The notes below the pieces were generated by a model, which did not search any database, was not told where the DNA came from, and worked only from the letters and a program-made list of their open reading frames with translations. From positions 14,786 through 78,785 of the forward strand of contig CAZEPJ010000012.1 of the NCBI GenBank assembly GCA_964514105.1: a DNA stretch of 64,000 nucleotides, in the 5' to 3' direction. Positions 33,810-43,600 of this stretch are shown in pieces. This DNA comes from CAZEPJ01 sp964514105 (GTDB lineage Bacteria; Desulfobacterota; Desulfocorpusculales; Desulfocorpusculum). A program made the position numbers and the translations under genes. Each line of letters opens with the position of its first letter. Position 1 is the stretch's first letter.

Positions 33810-36173
33810 CTATGCGGGGCGAAGGGCGTACAGCTCTGCGGGGGACTCCAGGCCCCGGATGCGCACGCCTTCCAGCCTCTGGAAGGGCGCCGCCAGGGCC
33901 CCCGCCTTGCCCCACGTCGCGGCGTCGATCACCACGGCGGCGGACAGCTCCCGGGTGAGCGCCTGGAGGCGCGCCGCCAGATTGGTCGTTGCGCCGATGG
34001 CGGTCCAGATGAGGCGATCCGCGGCCCGGACGCTGCCGACGAAGACCTCTCCCGTTGCGATTCCCAGCCCCACGGCGAGGGCGAAGTCGTCCGGCACGGC
34101 GCCCTCCGGGCGGAGGGCCTCCACGGCGGGGACGATGGCCAGGGCGGCGCGCAGGGCACACCGTTCCTTATCCTGCAGGAGGCCCGGAGCCCCGAAGACC
34201 GCCATCATGCCGTCGCCGTTGAACTCAACCACGTTGCCCCCGTGCGCGTGCACCAGTTGGGAGACGGCCTGGGTGTACCGGTTGATGGTCGAAAAGACCT
34301 CCAGCGGCCTGCGCCCTTCGGCATAGCTGCTGTACCCGCGGATGTCCACGAAGAGGATCGTGACCTCCCGTTCACCCACCTCCAGGTCCCGTCCGCTCTC
34401 CAGGCGCGACGCCAGTTCGCCAGGCACGTACCGCCGAAGCGCCTCCTGCATGGCCAGGCTCTCCCGGATCACTTTCTCCTGATCGAAGCCCGAGAGCTGA
34501 AGGGACGCCCTGTCCGCCACCGTAGTGAGAAGGGCGAGGTCGGTGGCTGTATAGATGTCTCCAGACCCCTTGGGACCAAGACACACGAACGCCACCAGCT
34601 CCTCGCGCTGCCGCATGGGCAAGGCCACCGGCCCCCCCAGGGCCTCCAGGGCCGCCTGATCGAAATGGCTCAACGCCCCGGCCCGGCCGCTCGAGGCCAA
34701 GTCCATCGTCGGGATGGCCCCGTGCTGATCTCGCAACAGGCCGACGAACGCGCTTCCTGATGCAAAGGCCGGAGGGACCGCCTTGCCCCTGACGAAGATG
34801 GGCGAGAAGATGCCCTGTCCCAGCCCGTATACCACACAGCTCTCGGGCCTCAGGAGTCGGTCCAGGCGGTCTCCAAGCACGGCGATCAACGCCTCGGCCC
34901 CCCGACACGCAGCCAGTTCCTTCAAGAGACGACCCGTGCCCTGCTGCAGCGCCCAGCGCTCCGTGAAGAAGATCCGGTCGATTTGAGGGCGCAGCCGCCC
35001 GTGCAGCGGCACCAGGATTGCCGCAACGAGCACCGCCAGGACCGCCTGGGTGGTCGCCGACTCCACGCCGGTGGAGTTGCTCAAGGCCCGGGCCGCAGTG
35101 GGAACGCCCGTCAGGAACGCCGCGAGGAGCACCACCGAAAGCAGCGTGTACGATGCCGTCACGCTGATGAGGCGGTCGATATCCAGCAGGTTGTATCGCA
35201 GGATGGAGATGAGCAGGAAAACGGGGATGAGGCCCAGGGTGACGGCGCTCAGGACGACGTACTCCGCCAGGCCCGGAACAAACACCGAAGCCGCGGAGGC
35301 GGCCATGGGCGGGGCGCATGCCACGTACACACCGAGCAGGTTCCACTTCAGCCGGCGCCGGCCGATGGGGTCGGACCGCCGGTAGTTGACGGTCAGGGCC
35401 CAAAGCATCGCCCCGAGAAAGGCCGCCGAGGCCGCGGGCAGAGCCACCGCGCCCACCTGGGGCGAAAACGGCAGGCCGTAGGCCCGGCTGGCGTCGAGGG
35501 GGCCGAGCACCGCGAACCCCCAGGGCCACACGGCGGAAAGCCTTCCCCGTGCCGGATCCCCGTGGGGGAACATGAGGGCGGCCTTCATGGCCAGCGGGGC
35601 GCCCAGGGACAGGGACAGGATGTGGACCGGGATGGATGCCAAGGTCACCGGCCAGCTTCCGGCGAACGTGCAGGCGAACAGAAACGCCACGCACAGCTGG
35701 GCGGGGACCAACACCTCCACCAGCCGCGTGGGACGGGCCCGGATGTGAAGCAGGAGGGCAGCGGCCATGAAGGCGACGGCGGCGGGGAACCGCGGAAGGA
35801 ATATGGCGCAGGAACCCACCCGAATCTGCTCCTCCCGCCTCTGCCCGCCCCGCTCAAACAGAACCGGTGCCGCCACCCGCGGGTCAGCATCCTGCGCAGC
35901 CCACACGAAGAGGGTGACGGGCCCGGTGTTTCGAAGCTCCGTACGGCCCACCCGCAGCAGTCGATCCCCCATCCGCAACGGGCAGTTTCGCTCGGAGAAG
36001 CCGAACGTGAATCCCGTCACGACAGGATGTCCATCCGGAGCTGAACCCCCCTGTACGCGGATGGGCGGGTACCCCATCGGCCGCAGGGCGCTATGCAGGC
36101 TCAACCCCATACAGAGCAGCCACAATGGGAGAAGGAAGAGCAGGAGTACCGTCCTGGCCCTCGGCGATCCCAC
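33810..36173 (-). CDS. Membrane-bound class III adenylate/guanylate cyclase with GAF domain
   Basis: A 787-residue signalling protein. An N-terminal hydrophobic helix is followed by a short extracytoplasmic region with a PDZ-like turn (CPLRMGDRLLRVG), then about eight membrane helices (residues about 125-385). A GAF-like domain (about 400-560) precedes a C-terminal cyclase homology domain (about 600-780). The metal-binding aspartates are in TILFVDIRGYS and NGDGMMAVFG, and the purine/transition-state segment reads TNLAARLQALT. Product (cAMP or cGMP) cannot be assigned. The GTG start is fixed by AGGAGG seven bases upstream. It is downstream of the MglA-like GTPase and HD-GYP fusion genes on the same strand. 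Confidence 0.85.
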   Translation of the reverse strand: MGSPRARTVLLLFLLPLWLLCMGLSLHSALRPMGYPPIRVQGGSAPDGHPVVTGFTFGFSERNCPLRMGDRLLRVGRTELRNTGPVTLFVWAAQDADPRVAAPVLFERGGQRREEQIRVGSCAIFLPRFPAAVAFMAAALLLHIRARPTRLVEVLVPAQLCVAFLFACTFAGSWPVTLASIPVHILSLSLGAPLAMKAALMFPHGDPARGRLSAVWPWGFAVLGPLDASRAYGLPFSPQVGAVALPAASAAFLGAMLWALTVNYRRSDPIGRRRLKWNLLGVYVACAPPMAASAASVFVPGLAEYVVLSAVTLGLIPVFLLISILRYNLLDIDRLISVTASYTLLSVVLLAAFLTGVPTAARALSNSTGVESATTQAVLAVLVAAILVPLHGRLRPQIDRIFFTERWALQQGTGRLLKELAACRGAEALIAVLGDRLDRLLRPESCVVYGLGQGIFSPIFVRGKAVPPAFASGSAFVGLLRDQHGAIPTMDLASSGRAGALSHFDQAALEALGGPVALPMRQREELVAFVCLGPKGSGDIYTATDLALLTTVADRASLQLSGFDQEKVIRESLAMQEALRRYVPGELASRLESGRDLEVGEREVTILFVDIRGYSSYAEGRRPLEVFSTINRYTQAVSQLVHAHGGNVVEFNGDGMMAVFGAPGLLQDKERCALRAALAIVPAVEALRPEGAVPDDFALAVGLGIATGEVFVGSVRAADRLIWTAIGATTNLAARLQALTRELSAAVVIDAATWGKAGALAAPFQRLEGVRIRGLESPAELYALRPA

Positions 36174-36382
36174 GCCCCCACCTCCTGGGTCGATGCGGCA
36201 CCATCCTAGCTCCTTTGGCCGGGATGATCAACCGCCCCGCCGGGACCCTTCGAGATCTCGGGTGGATCGCACACGCCGAGCGCCCACCGGGGAGCCCGCG
36301 CGCGCGGGCGCAACGGGGATGTGCGCCGGTTCGAGGGGGCGGGGGCATGCACCGTCACGTTGGCGCAGCCCCGGAGGGCCGA

Positions 36383-37093
36383 TCACAGGGCGGAGGCCGC
36401 GGCCTCCGCGGCGGCCGCACGGGGCCCGTGGGCCTCCAGGGGGGGATCGGCGGGCGGCGGGGGCGGGGGCGAGCCCGTCCGGGAAGGCAGCAGGAGCTTT
36501 CGGCTCGCGCAGACCGCCACCAGTTTCACGATGGCCCGTAGCGTCTCGAAGACCCCCTGCCCCGTCACCGCGCTGGCCGCCACCGATGGGTAACGGCGCC
36601 CGGGATTCAGGTCGTTCTCCATGAGCGCCAGGGGGAGCAGGGGGATGACCCCGCCCTGCAGATCCCGCTTGTTGTACTGCAACACCAGGGGGAAACCCTC
36701 GCCCCCTGCGCCCAGGACCTTGAGGTTTCGCTGGAGCTCCTCAAAGCTCTGCAGGTTGGTCTTTCGGCGCACTTCCAGGGAGTCGGCCACGAACACCACC
36801 CCATCCACACCTGCCAGGACCACGGGCCGCGTGGGCGCGTAGTACGGCTGGCCCGGAACGCTGTAGAGCTGCACGCGCAGGCGCAACCCCTTGACCTCTC
36901 CCAGGTCCAGGGGGAGAAAATCGAAAAACAGGGTCTTCTCCCCCCGGGTGTCGATGCTGATCATCTTCCCCCTGGCGCCGGGGTGGATCTTGGAGTAGAT
37001 GTACAGCAGGTTCTCGGTCTTCCCGCAACGGCCGGCGCCGTAGTAGACGATCTTACATAGGATTTCCCGTTGTGCCAGATTGATCACAGCCAT
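36383..37093 (-). CDS. MglA-like small Ras-family GTPase
   Basis: Cytoplasmic GTPase of the MglA/gliding-protein family, 236 residues. P-loop YYGAGRCGKTENL (about 18-30), the switch region SIDTRGEKTLFFDFLPL, VPGQPYYAPTR replacing the usual DxxG, and NKRD for guanine recognition. The TRGEKTLFFD motif is diagnostic for MglA-like proteins. The C-terminal 40 residues are Pro/Ala-rich and unlike the core. In myxobacteria and relatives MglA sets cell polarity and motility. No MglB/Roadblock partner was seen next to it; its neighbours are the HD-GYP and cyclase genes. Confidence 0.9.
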   Translation of the reverse strand: MAVINLAQREILCKIVYYGAGRCGKTENLLYIYSKIHPGARGKMISIDTRGEKTLFFDFLPLDLGEVKGLRLRVQLYSVPGQPYYAPTRPVVLAGVDGVVFVADSLEVRRKTNLQSFEELQRNLKVLGAGGEGFPLVLQYNKRDLQGGVIPLLPLALMENDLNPGRRYPSVAASAVTGQGVFETLRAIVKLVAVCASRKLLLPSRTGSPPPPPPADPPLEAHGPRAAAAEAAASAL

Positions 37094-37138
37094 GAAGACC
37101 CTTCCCGTGCTTCGTGTCCCGGCGTTCCCGCCCGGCCC

Positions 37139-39091
37139 CTACAATCCCACCACCGCCCTGATGAGGCACTCGACCAGCTGGGGATCCAACTCGCGGCCCG
37201 CCTTGCGTCGAAGGGCATGAAACAGGTCCCTCTGGGTGGCACCCTGGCCCTTGTCCAGATCCGCCTGGAGGTGCTGATAGGCGTCGGCCACGGCGATGAT
37301 CCTGGCCTCCAGGGGGATGGCCTCCCCCCGCAGCCCCGCAGGTTGACCCGCCCCGTCGAAGCGGGCGTGGTGGTGGAGGATCCCCCTGAGAATGGCCGGA
37401 GAGCGAACGAGGTTCTTCAGGATGAACGCCCCCACGGTGGGATGGATCTTCATGTTGAGGGCCGGGAGGCGAAGCAGCTTGTCCCGCATCTCCCCGTTGG
37501 CCCCGGGGAGCGTCATCTTCCCCACGTCGTGGAGCCATGCCGCGATGCCCAGTTCCCTGATCGTCCCCACGGGAAGCCCCAGTTCCCTGGCCATGAGGCT
37601 CACGCTGCGGGCCACATCCCTGGCATGGACAAAGGTGTGACGGTCCTTGGCCCCCTGGGCGTCCAGGACGTGGAAGACCTCGGCGAGCTCCGGGTACTCC
37701 CGAACGATCCCCTCCGGCGTGAGGCCCTCAAGCCCGGTCGGGCCAGACGGAAAGATCTGGATCTGTCTTCCTCCCTCGCGGTTGGCGAGGAAGGCCGCCA
37801 GCTCGGCATCGGTCAGGAGGGCCTTTGGTTCGGCGGCGTGCTCAGGATAGGACGCCACGCCCATGCTGATCTTCACCCCGAATTGTTCGGATCCCTCGGC
37901 CACCGTCGTGGAGAGACGCTCCAGGAGGCGGCCGGCGATGGACATGGCCCCGGCCGCGGTGGTCTCGGGCAGGATGACCACCAGGTCGTTCTTTCTGTAC
38001 CGGGCCGGGACGTCCACATTTCGCACACTGGCCAGCACGTCCCCTGCCACAGCACGCAGGCAGGAATCCATGGAAGCTGGCTGTCCGCCCCCTGCCTCCC
38101 GGGGCGTCACGGTCAGATACAGGAGGCTCAGGGGTGATTCCCCCCGGCTGGCACGGCCCATCTCCGCCCGGAGCCGATCCATGAAGTAGACCCCATTGTA
38201 CAGGCCCGTGGTCTCGTCCCGCAGGGGTTGATCCCGCGCCTCCTGGCCCTCCCCCTCGCGTGCCAACACCAGGGCCAGGGCATCGGCAACGGCCTGAAGG
38301 AAGCGCAAGGATCCTCGATCGGAGGAGGAAGGCCTGGTGCGAAACAAGCAGAGGACCCCCAGTACGTCGGATTCATGGAGCACCGGCACCATGGTCGCGC
38401 TCTTGAAGCCCGACTGCAGATAGACGCTCCTTTCCGGAAGCGACGGCTCGGACTCCACGTCCTTGATCCACAGCGGCGCCCTTTCCTCCAGGAGCCGATC
38501 GAACACCCCACCTTCTCCCCTCGCGGGCCCGAACGCTCTCAGGGAGTCGGGCAAGTCACGCTCCCCGAACAACGCGAAGGCCTCCCCCCGTTTCACCCAG
38601 ACCCCGGCACCTTGAAAGCCCCAGATCTCCTGGGCGGCCCGCAGCAGTCGCGTCACCAGGTCCCGGGGGTCGCCCTGCCCGCGGCAGTACCGGCATACGT
38701 CGGCCAGGAGATCCAGGAGGGCCCGCCTGGTGAGGGATTCCGCGCAGAAGGCCTTGAGGAACGAGGAGACGGAGGAGTGGACCACATGGGCGCGCTCAGG
38801 CCTCAGCTGATCGATGATCGCTTCCACCGTCCGGTCGGGGATGAGATTGACCACAAGGTCCAGGTCGTGTCGATCCAGGATCTCGGTGTAGTCCTGGGAG
38901 ACAAAGATCCCCTGGCGACCCGCCTCGAGAATGGCCGGGTGTCGAAGATCGAAGTCGGCTGCCGCCACGATCTCCAGGGAGGTCATCCCCTCGATCTCCC
39001 GGAGGAGTCCTGGAGACTGGGACAGGCCGACGATGGCTGCCTTGAGCGACTGACTTCGAGCGGTACGATCGGTCGGGAGCTCCGGGCTCAT
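37139..39091 (-). CDS. Dehydrogenase-fold/GAF/GGDEF/HD-GYP fusion signalling protein
   Basis: A 650-residue fusion. Residues about 15-125 resemble a Rossmann NAD-binding domain (LKAAIVGLSQSPGLLREIEGM, VAAADFDLRHPAIL, DLVVNLIPDRTVEAIIDQL). A GAF domain follows (about 130-285), then a GGDEF domain in which the catalytic motif reads RKNDL, so it is probably inactive. The C-terminal HD-GYP domain keeps the HD pair in WLHDVGKMTLPG and a GYP-like HHHARFDGAGQPAGLRGE. HD-GYP proteins hydrolyse cyclic di-GMP or related dinucleotides. It is followed by the MglA-like and cyclase genes. Both the Rossmann assignment and the signal it senses are inference. Confidence 0.78.
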   Translation of the reverse strand: MSPELPTDRTARSQSLKAAIVGLSQSPGLLREIEGMTSLEIVAAADFDLRHPAILEAGRQGIFVSQDYTEILDRHDLDLVVNLIPDRTVEAIIDQLRPERAHVVHSSVSSFLKAFCAESLTRRALLDLLADVCRYCRGQGDPRDLVTRLLRAAQEIWGFQGAGVWVKRGEAFALFGERDLPDSLRAFGPARGEGGVFDRLLEERAPLWIKDVESEPSLPERSVYLQSGFKSATMVPVLHESDVLGVLCLFRTRPSSSDRGSLRFLQAVADALALVLAREGEGQEARDQPLRDETTGLYNGVYFMDRLRAEMGRASRGESPLSLLYLTVTPREAGGGQPASMDSCLRAVAGDVLASVRNVDVPARYRKNDLVVILPETTAAGAMSIAGRLLERLSTTVAEGSEQFGVKISMGVASYPEHAAEPKALLTDAELAAFLANREGGRQIQIFPSGPTGLEGLTPEGIVREYPELAEVFHVLDAQGAKDRHTFVHARDVARSVSLMARELGLPVGTIRELGIAAWLHDVGKMTLPGANGEMRDKLLRLPALNMKIHPTVGAFILKNLVRSPAILRGILHHHARFDGAGQPAGLRGEAIPLEARIIAVADAYQHLQADLDKGQGATQRDLFHALRRKAGRELDPQLVECLIRAVVGL

Positions 39092-39360
39092 GGCGGGACC
39101 TCACACCTCGAGTTCACCCTAGGGGCGTTGATCCTATCCTGAGGGTTAATTCCGGATCTGGCTATCAGGTATTTCCCTATTCTTGTGCCAGGATATCTCT
39201 CATTTCCACTGTATCCCTTCCGCGCTGCCCGCGCCAGGGCCATGCCTCAAGGGGCCCAACCCCCTTGCGTGAGGGTCCGGGTCGTTGTAGCCTCAATTCA
39301 TGGCCCGGCTCCAGGACGAGCGCCCGGGGCCGGGGTACCGAGATTACTCCGGAGCGACCA

Positions 39361-40650
39361 ATGCCGCTGACGGGGGCCACGGCGCGGGAGCACCTTCCCC
39401 GCGGCCTTTACTCGTTTCATCCGGCCGTCATCGAGTCCGGCCGGGGGTGCCGCCTGATCACCGAGGACGGGCGGGAGCTGTTGGATCTGACCAGCGGCCT
39501 GGGCGTCCTGGCCCTGGGACACGGGGATGCCAGGCTCCTGGAGGCCATGGAGCGGCAATTGCACAGGCTCTCCCACCTGTGCGCCCACGTGGCCCTTCAC
39601 CGCCCGTATCTGGATCTCACGGATCGGCTGGACGGGCTGTTTCCCGGCTCCGGACCCTCCAAGACCTTTCTGGTCAATTCGGGCGCCGAGGCCGTGGAGA
39701 ACGCCGTCAAGATCGCACGGCACGCCACGGGACGACGCGCCGTCCTCGCCATGGACGGAGCCTATCACGGCCGCACCCTGTTGGGCACCAGCCTGACCAG
39801 CCGGGCACACCCGTACCGCAGGGGCCATGCCCCCTTGGCCCCCGAGATCCACCATGTGCCCTATGCATACTGCTATCGCTGCCCATGGGGCCTGGCGGAA
39901 CCGGATTGCGCTCTTCGATGCCTTGAGGCCCTGGAGCGGTTCTTCTTCCTGGAGTGCCCCTCGGACGAGGTGGCGGCCCTGGTGGTTGAACCCATCCAGG
40001 GAGAGGGCGGGGTGGTGGTGCCGCCCGACGCCTTCCTGCGGGGGCTTCGGGAGATCTGCACCCGTCACGGGATCCTGTTCATCGCCGACGAGGTGCAGAC
40101 CGGCCTGGGAAGGACGGGGGAGCTGTTCGCCATGGATTACCCGGGCGTGGCGCCGGACCTCATGGTCCTGGGCAAGGCGCTGGGCGGGGGGCTCCCCCTG
40201 GCCGCGGTAACGGGTCCGGCCCAGTTCATGGACGCCCCCCACGCCAGCGCCCTGGGGAGCACCTTCGGGGGGAATCCCCTGGCATGTGCCGCGGCGGGGA
40301 CCCTGATCCAGGTCCTCCAAGACGACGGCCTGTGCGCACGGGCCCGGGAGATCTTCTCCCGATTCGAGCAGCGCTCGGCGCAATGGCGCCTGCGCTTTCC
40401 CCGCATCGGCGACATCCGTGGGCGCGGGGCCATGTTGGGCCTGGAGCTCATCGAGGACCCCGGGACTCGGGAGCCCGCCCCCCGGCAGGCCCGCGCCCTG
40501 GTGCGGGCCTGCCGGGAACGCGGCCTTCTGATCGTCTCCGGGGGCCTGTATCGCAACGTCCTGCGGCTGCTGCCACCGCTCACCATACCATGGGAAGACT
40601 GGGAGCGCGCCATGGACATCCTCGAGGACGCCCTGGCGGGCCTCCCGTAG
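39361..40650 (+). CDS. Class III PLP aminotransferase (acetylornithine/4-aminobutyrate type)
   Basis: A 429-residue fold-type I aminotransferase. It shows LDLTSGLGVLALGHGDARLLEAM, SGAEAVENAVKIARHATGRRAVLAM, AYHGRT, the IQGEGGVVVPP and FIADEVQTGLGRTG motifs, and the PLP lysine in VLGKALGGGLPLAAV. Unusually, a CYRCPWGLAEPDCALRC cysteine-rich insertion lies mid-domain; similar insertions occur in some GABA/taurine/omega-amino transaminases. The exact amino donor is not predictable. The ATG follows GGAGCGACC. The gene is seven bases upstream of the AsmA-like gene. Confidence 0.85.
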   Translation: MPLTGATAREHLPRGLYSFHPAVIESGRGCRLITEDGRELLDLTSGLGVLALGHGDARLLEAMERQLHRLSHLCAHVALHRPYLDLTDRLDGLFPGSGPSKTFLVNSGAEAVENAVKIARHATGRRAVLAMDGAYHGRTLLGTSLTSRAHPYRRGHAPLAPEIHHVPYAYCYRCPWGLAEPDCALRCLEALERFFFLECPSDEVAALVVEPIQGEGGVVVPPDAFLRGLREICTRHGILFIADEVQTGLGRTGELFAMDYPGVAPDLMVLGKALGGGLPLAAVTGPAQFMDAPHASALGSTFGGNPLACAAAGTLIQVLQDDGLCARAREIFSRFEQRSAQWRLRFPRIGDIRGRGAMLGLELIEDPGTREPAPRQARALVRACRERGLLIVSGGLYRNVLRLLPPLTIPWEDWERAMDILEDALAGLP

Positions 40651-40657
40651 GGACCCC

Positions 40658-43600
40658 ATGTTGGACTTATCGAGACCCCTCCGCTGGATCGTCGTGGTTG
40701 CGGCCCTGCTCCTCGCCGCCGTGGGGGCCTTGGGCCTTGCCGGGAAGCATCTCCTGGACAGCGAGCCGTTTCGGACCAGGGTCCTGGAGACCCTGGGGCG
40801 TGAACTGGGCGGGAGCGTCACGTGTCAGGCCATGGAGTTCTCGTACCTGCCCCTTCCCCATGCGGCCTTGTATCGCGTCAGGCTCATTGTCCCGGACGCG
40901 CTGGCCGCTTCCGCAGAGGCCGTGTACGCGTATCCAGCGATGCTCCCGCTGCTCTCGGGGCGAGTGCGCCTGACCTCTGTGCACCTGGCTTCTCCCGAGG
41001 TCGAGGCCAAGCTGGCAGAGCCGGCGGCCGGGGAAGAGGTCCCCCCGGGCGCCTCCTCTTTCCAGGGCTGGGAAGATGCGCTGGCCCGCATTCTGGTCCG
41101 GCTGGGCCGCGGAACCAAGGATCTGGAGGTGCGTGTGGATCGGGGCCGGTTGAGGCTCTGGCGGGGTGAAACACCCGCGCACTGGTTCCGAGACGTTGAC
41201 GGCGGCGTCCAGCTTTCCTCGGGAAGCCTTTCCCTGGAGATCTCCGCCCAGTCCGACCTCTGGGAACGCCTGGGGCTAAGAGGCCAGATCCGTCTGGCGG
41301 ACCTCAAGGGACGGGCAAGGGTCGACTGGGGAGGTCTGCGGGCGCACGCCCTGCTGGCGGCCTTTGCCCCGGCCGTGGCGGAGCGAGTCAAGGACTCCAA
41401 GGTGAATCTGGGCCTTTCCCTCACCATCAACGGCCTCACCGAGGTCCGGGGCGAACTGGACGGGACCAGCTCCCATATTCTGGTCGAGCTCCACGGGGAA
41501 AGGGCCCACTTGCGCGTGAAAGGGCTTTCCGGCCGATTCCATCTGGGTGCCGACTCCCTGAGCCTGACTGTGGCGGACCTCCAGCTGGCATCTCCCGAAA
41601 TGGCGCTGTCCGGCGAACTGTCCCTGGACCGGATGGGCCCCAAGGCGCGGCTTCTGGTGGAGGGCAAGGGCGTGGAGATCCTCCCCGCCCGGAAGGCCGC
41701 AGCGGTGCTGTTGGGGGGCCCGCCTTGGCTCGAGACCCTCTCCGGGATCCTCCGGGACGGAAAGCTGCCAAGGCTGCACGTGAGCTGCGAGGCAGGTGCG
41801 GTACAGGATCTGTGCGGGACGCGGACAGTGGTGGTCAGGGGGAGCCTGCGGGAAGGGACCGTGCGTGTGCCCGACACCGGGTTGGATCTCGAGGCCGTGC
41901 GGGGGGACGTGGCCGTGGCCGGGGGCATCCTGGAGGCCAGGGGGATCGAGGCGCAACTCACCCAGCTCTTCGCCCACGGCGGCGAGCTGACGGTGGGCCT
42001 CACAGGGGACGATGCCCCTGTGCGTCTCGATGCCCGGGTGGACGCCGACCTGGCCGCCTTGCAACCCGCCTTGCGGGGCCTGCTGGGGAACCTTGCCTGG
42101 GCCGGCGAGATGGACCGAATCGCCGAGATGCGGGGCCACGCCGTAGGCCGTGTCGTTGTGGAAGGGACCCTCAAGAGCCCCAAGTGGAGCGTGGAGGCGG
42201 CGGACTTCAACCTCTGGATGGACTACGATCGCCTCCCTGGCGACCTGGAGATCACCTCCGGGGGGTTCGCGTACGGCGAGGGCCAGATCCGCATCAAGGA
42301 CTTGGCCGGGGCCGTGGGGGGCTCGCGCTTCTCCGGTCTGGCTGCCCGGGTGGACCTCCGAGGGGAGCCCAGTTTGCGAGTCCTCGATGCCAGGGGCGAG
42401 CTGTCCCTGGAAGAGCTGTACCAGTGGTGGAAGGCCCTGGGAGGGGACGAGAGGACGGGGGACGTCGTCGCCTCCGTCTCGGGCCGCGGGGCGCTGGCCG
42501 GACTGTCCCTGGAGGGTCCGTTGCTGCAGCCTGAGCAGTGGCGCTTCCGGGCCGAAGGCCGATTGGAAGGCCTGACGCTGAAGGCCGCCCCTCTGCCCGC
42601 TCCCCTGACCCTCCACCACGGCGCAGTCGAGGCCACGCAACGCGAGGCGATCATTCGCTCCGCCGCTCTGGAGTTGTTGGACACCCGACTCTCCGCAGGG
42701 CAGATCAGCCTCGGGTACGGCGCCGGCGGCTTGACCGGGGAGCTCGCCGCGGAGGGGCCCGTGGGACCGGCCCTGTGGCAGTGGGTCCTGGAGCGCATCG
42801 CCCCGCCGTCCGCCCTATCCCCCAGGGCCCCCGCGGCGCTCTCGGACGCGCGGCTCTCCTGGGGTCGGGATGCGGGTTGGACGTTTGCCGGGGGCCTGGA
42901 TATGGGCGAGGATCGGATCGTGTCCCTGGCTGCATCCTGGGATGATACCGGGGCTCGATTGGAGGAAGTGCAGATTCGCGACGGGCGCTCTGATGCCCAT
43001 CTCTCCGTGGCCGCCGACCGGCAGCAGGTGCAGGCGCGCTTCAAGGGGCGACTGGACCAGGCCACCGTGGACGGCCTGCTCCAGACCAATCGGTTTTTCA
43101 CTGGACGACTGGAGGGCGATCTGGACATCACGCTCACCCCGGCAGACCCCCTGACCCTGAAGGCCCAGGGATGGCTCCGGGGAGAGGACGTCCACCTCTC
43201 ACCCTGGATCGCCCTCCCCCTGGAGCTGCGCACGTTTTCCGTGGAGGCCGAGGGCGATGGCGTCTTTGTGCATTCCGCCTCGGTGGCTTTCGGTGCGCAG
43301 ACGCTCCAGGTTCAAGGCCGGCTGCGGCCTTCTTCCAAAGGCATCGAGGTCGATCTGTCCCTGGAGACGGACCACCTGCAATGGGAGCCATGGGTTCCCC
43401 TGCTGACCGGGGAGTTCTCCGTGTCTCCGGGGATGCCGAGCCCGGCCGGTGCAGCCCTCCGTCCTCAGCCGGCGCCCCTGCGGGGCAAGCTGTCCATCAG
43501 GGCCGATCGCCTCTCCGCGGGGGGCTTCTCGTGGGAGCCCCTGGCCGTCCTGCTCGATCTGGACGGCGAGGAGATCCGTGCCACGATCCTGGAGACGGGG

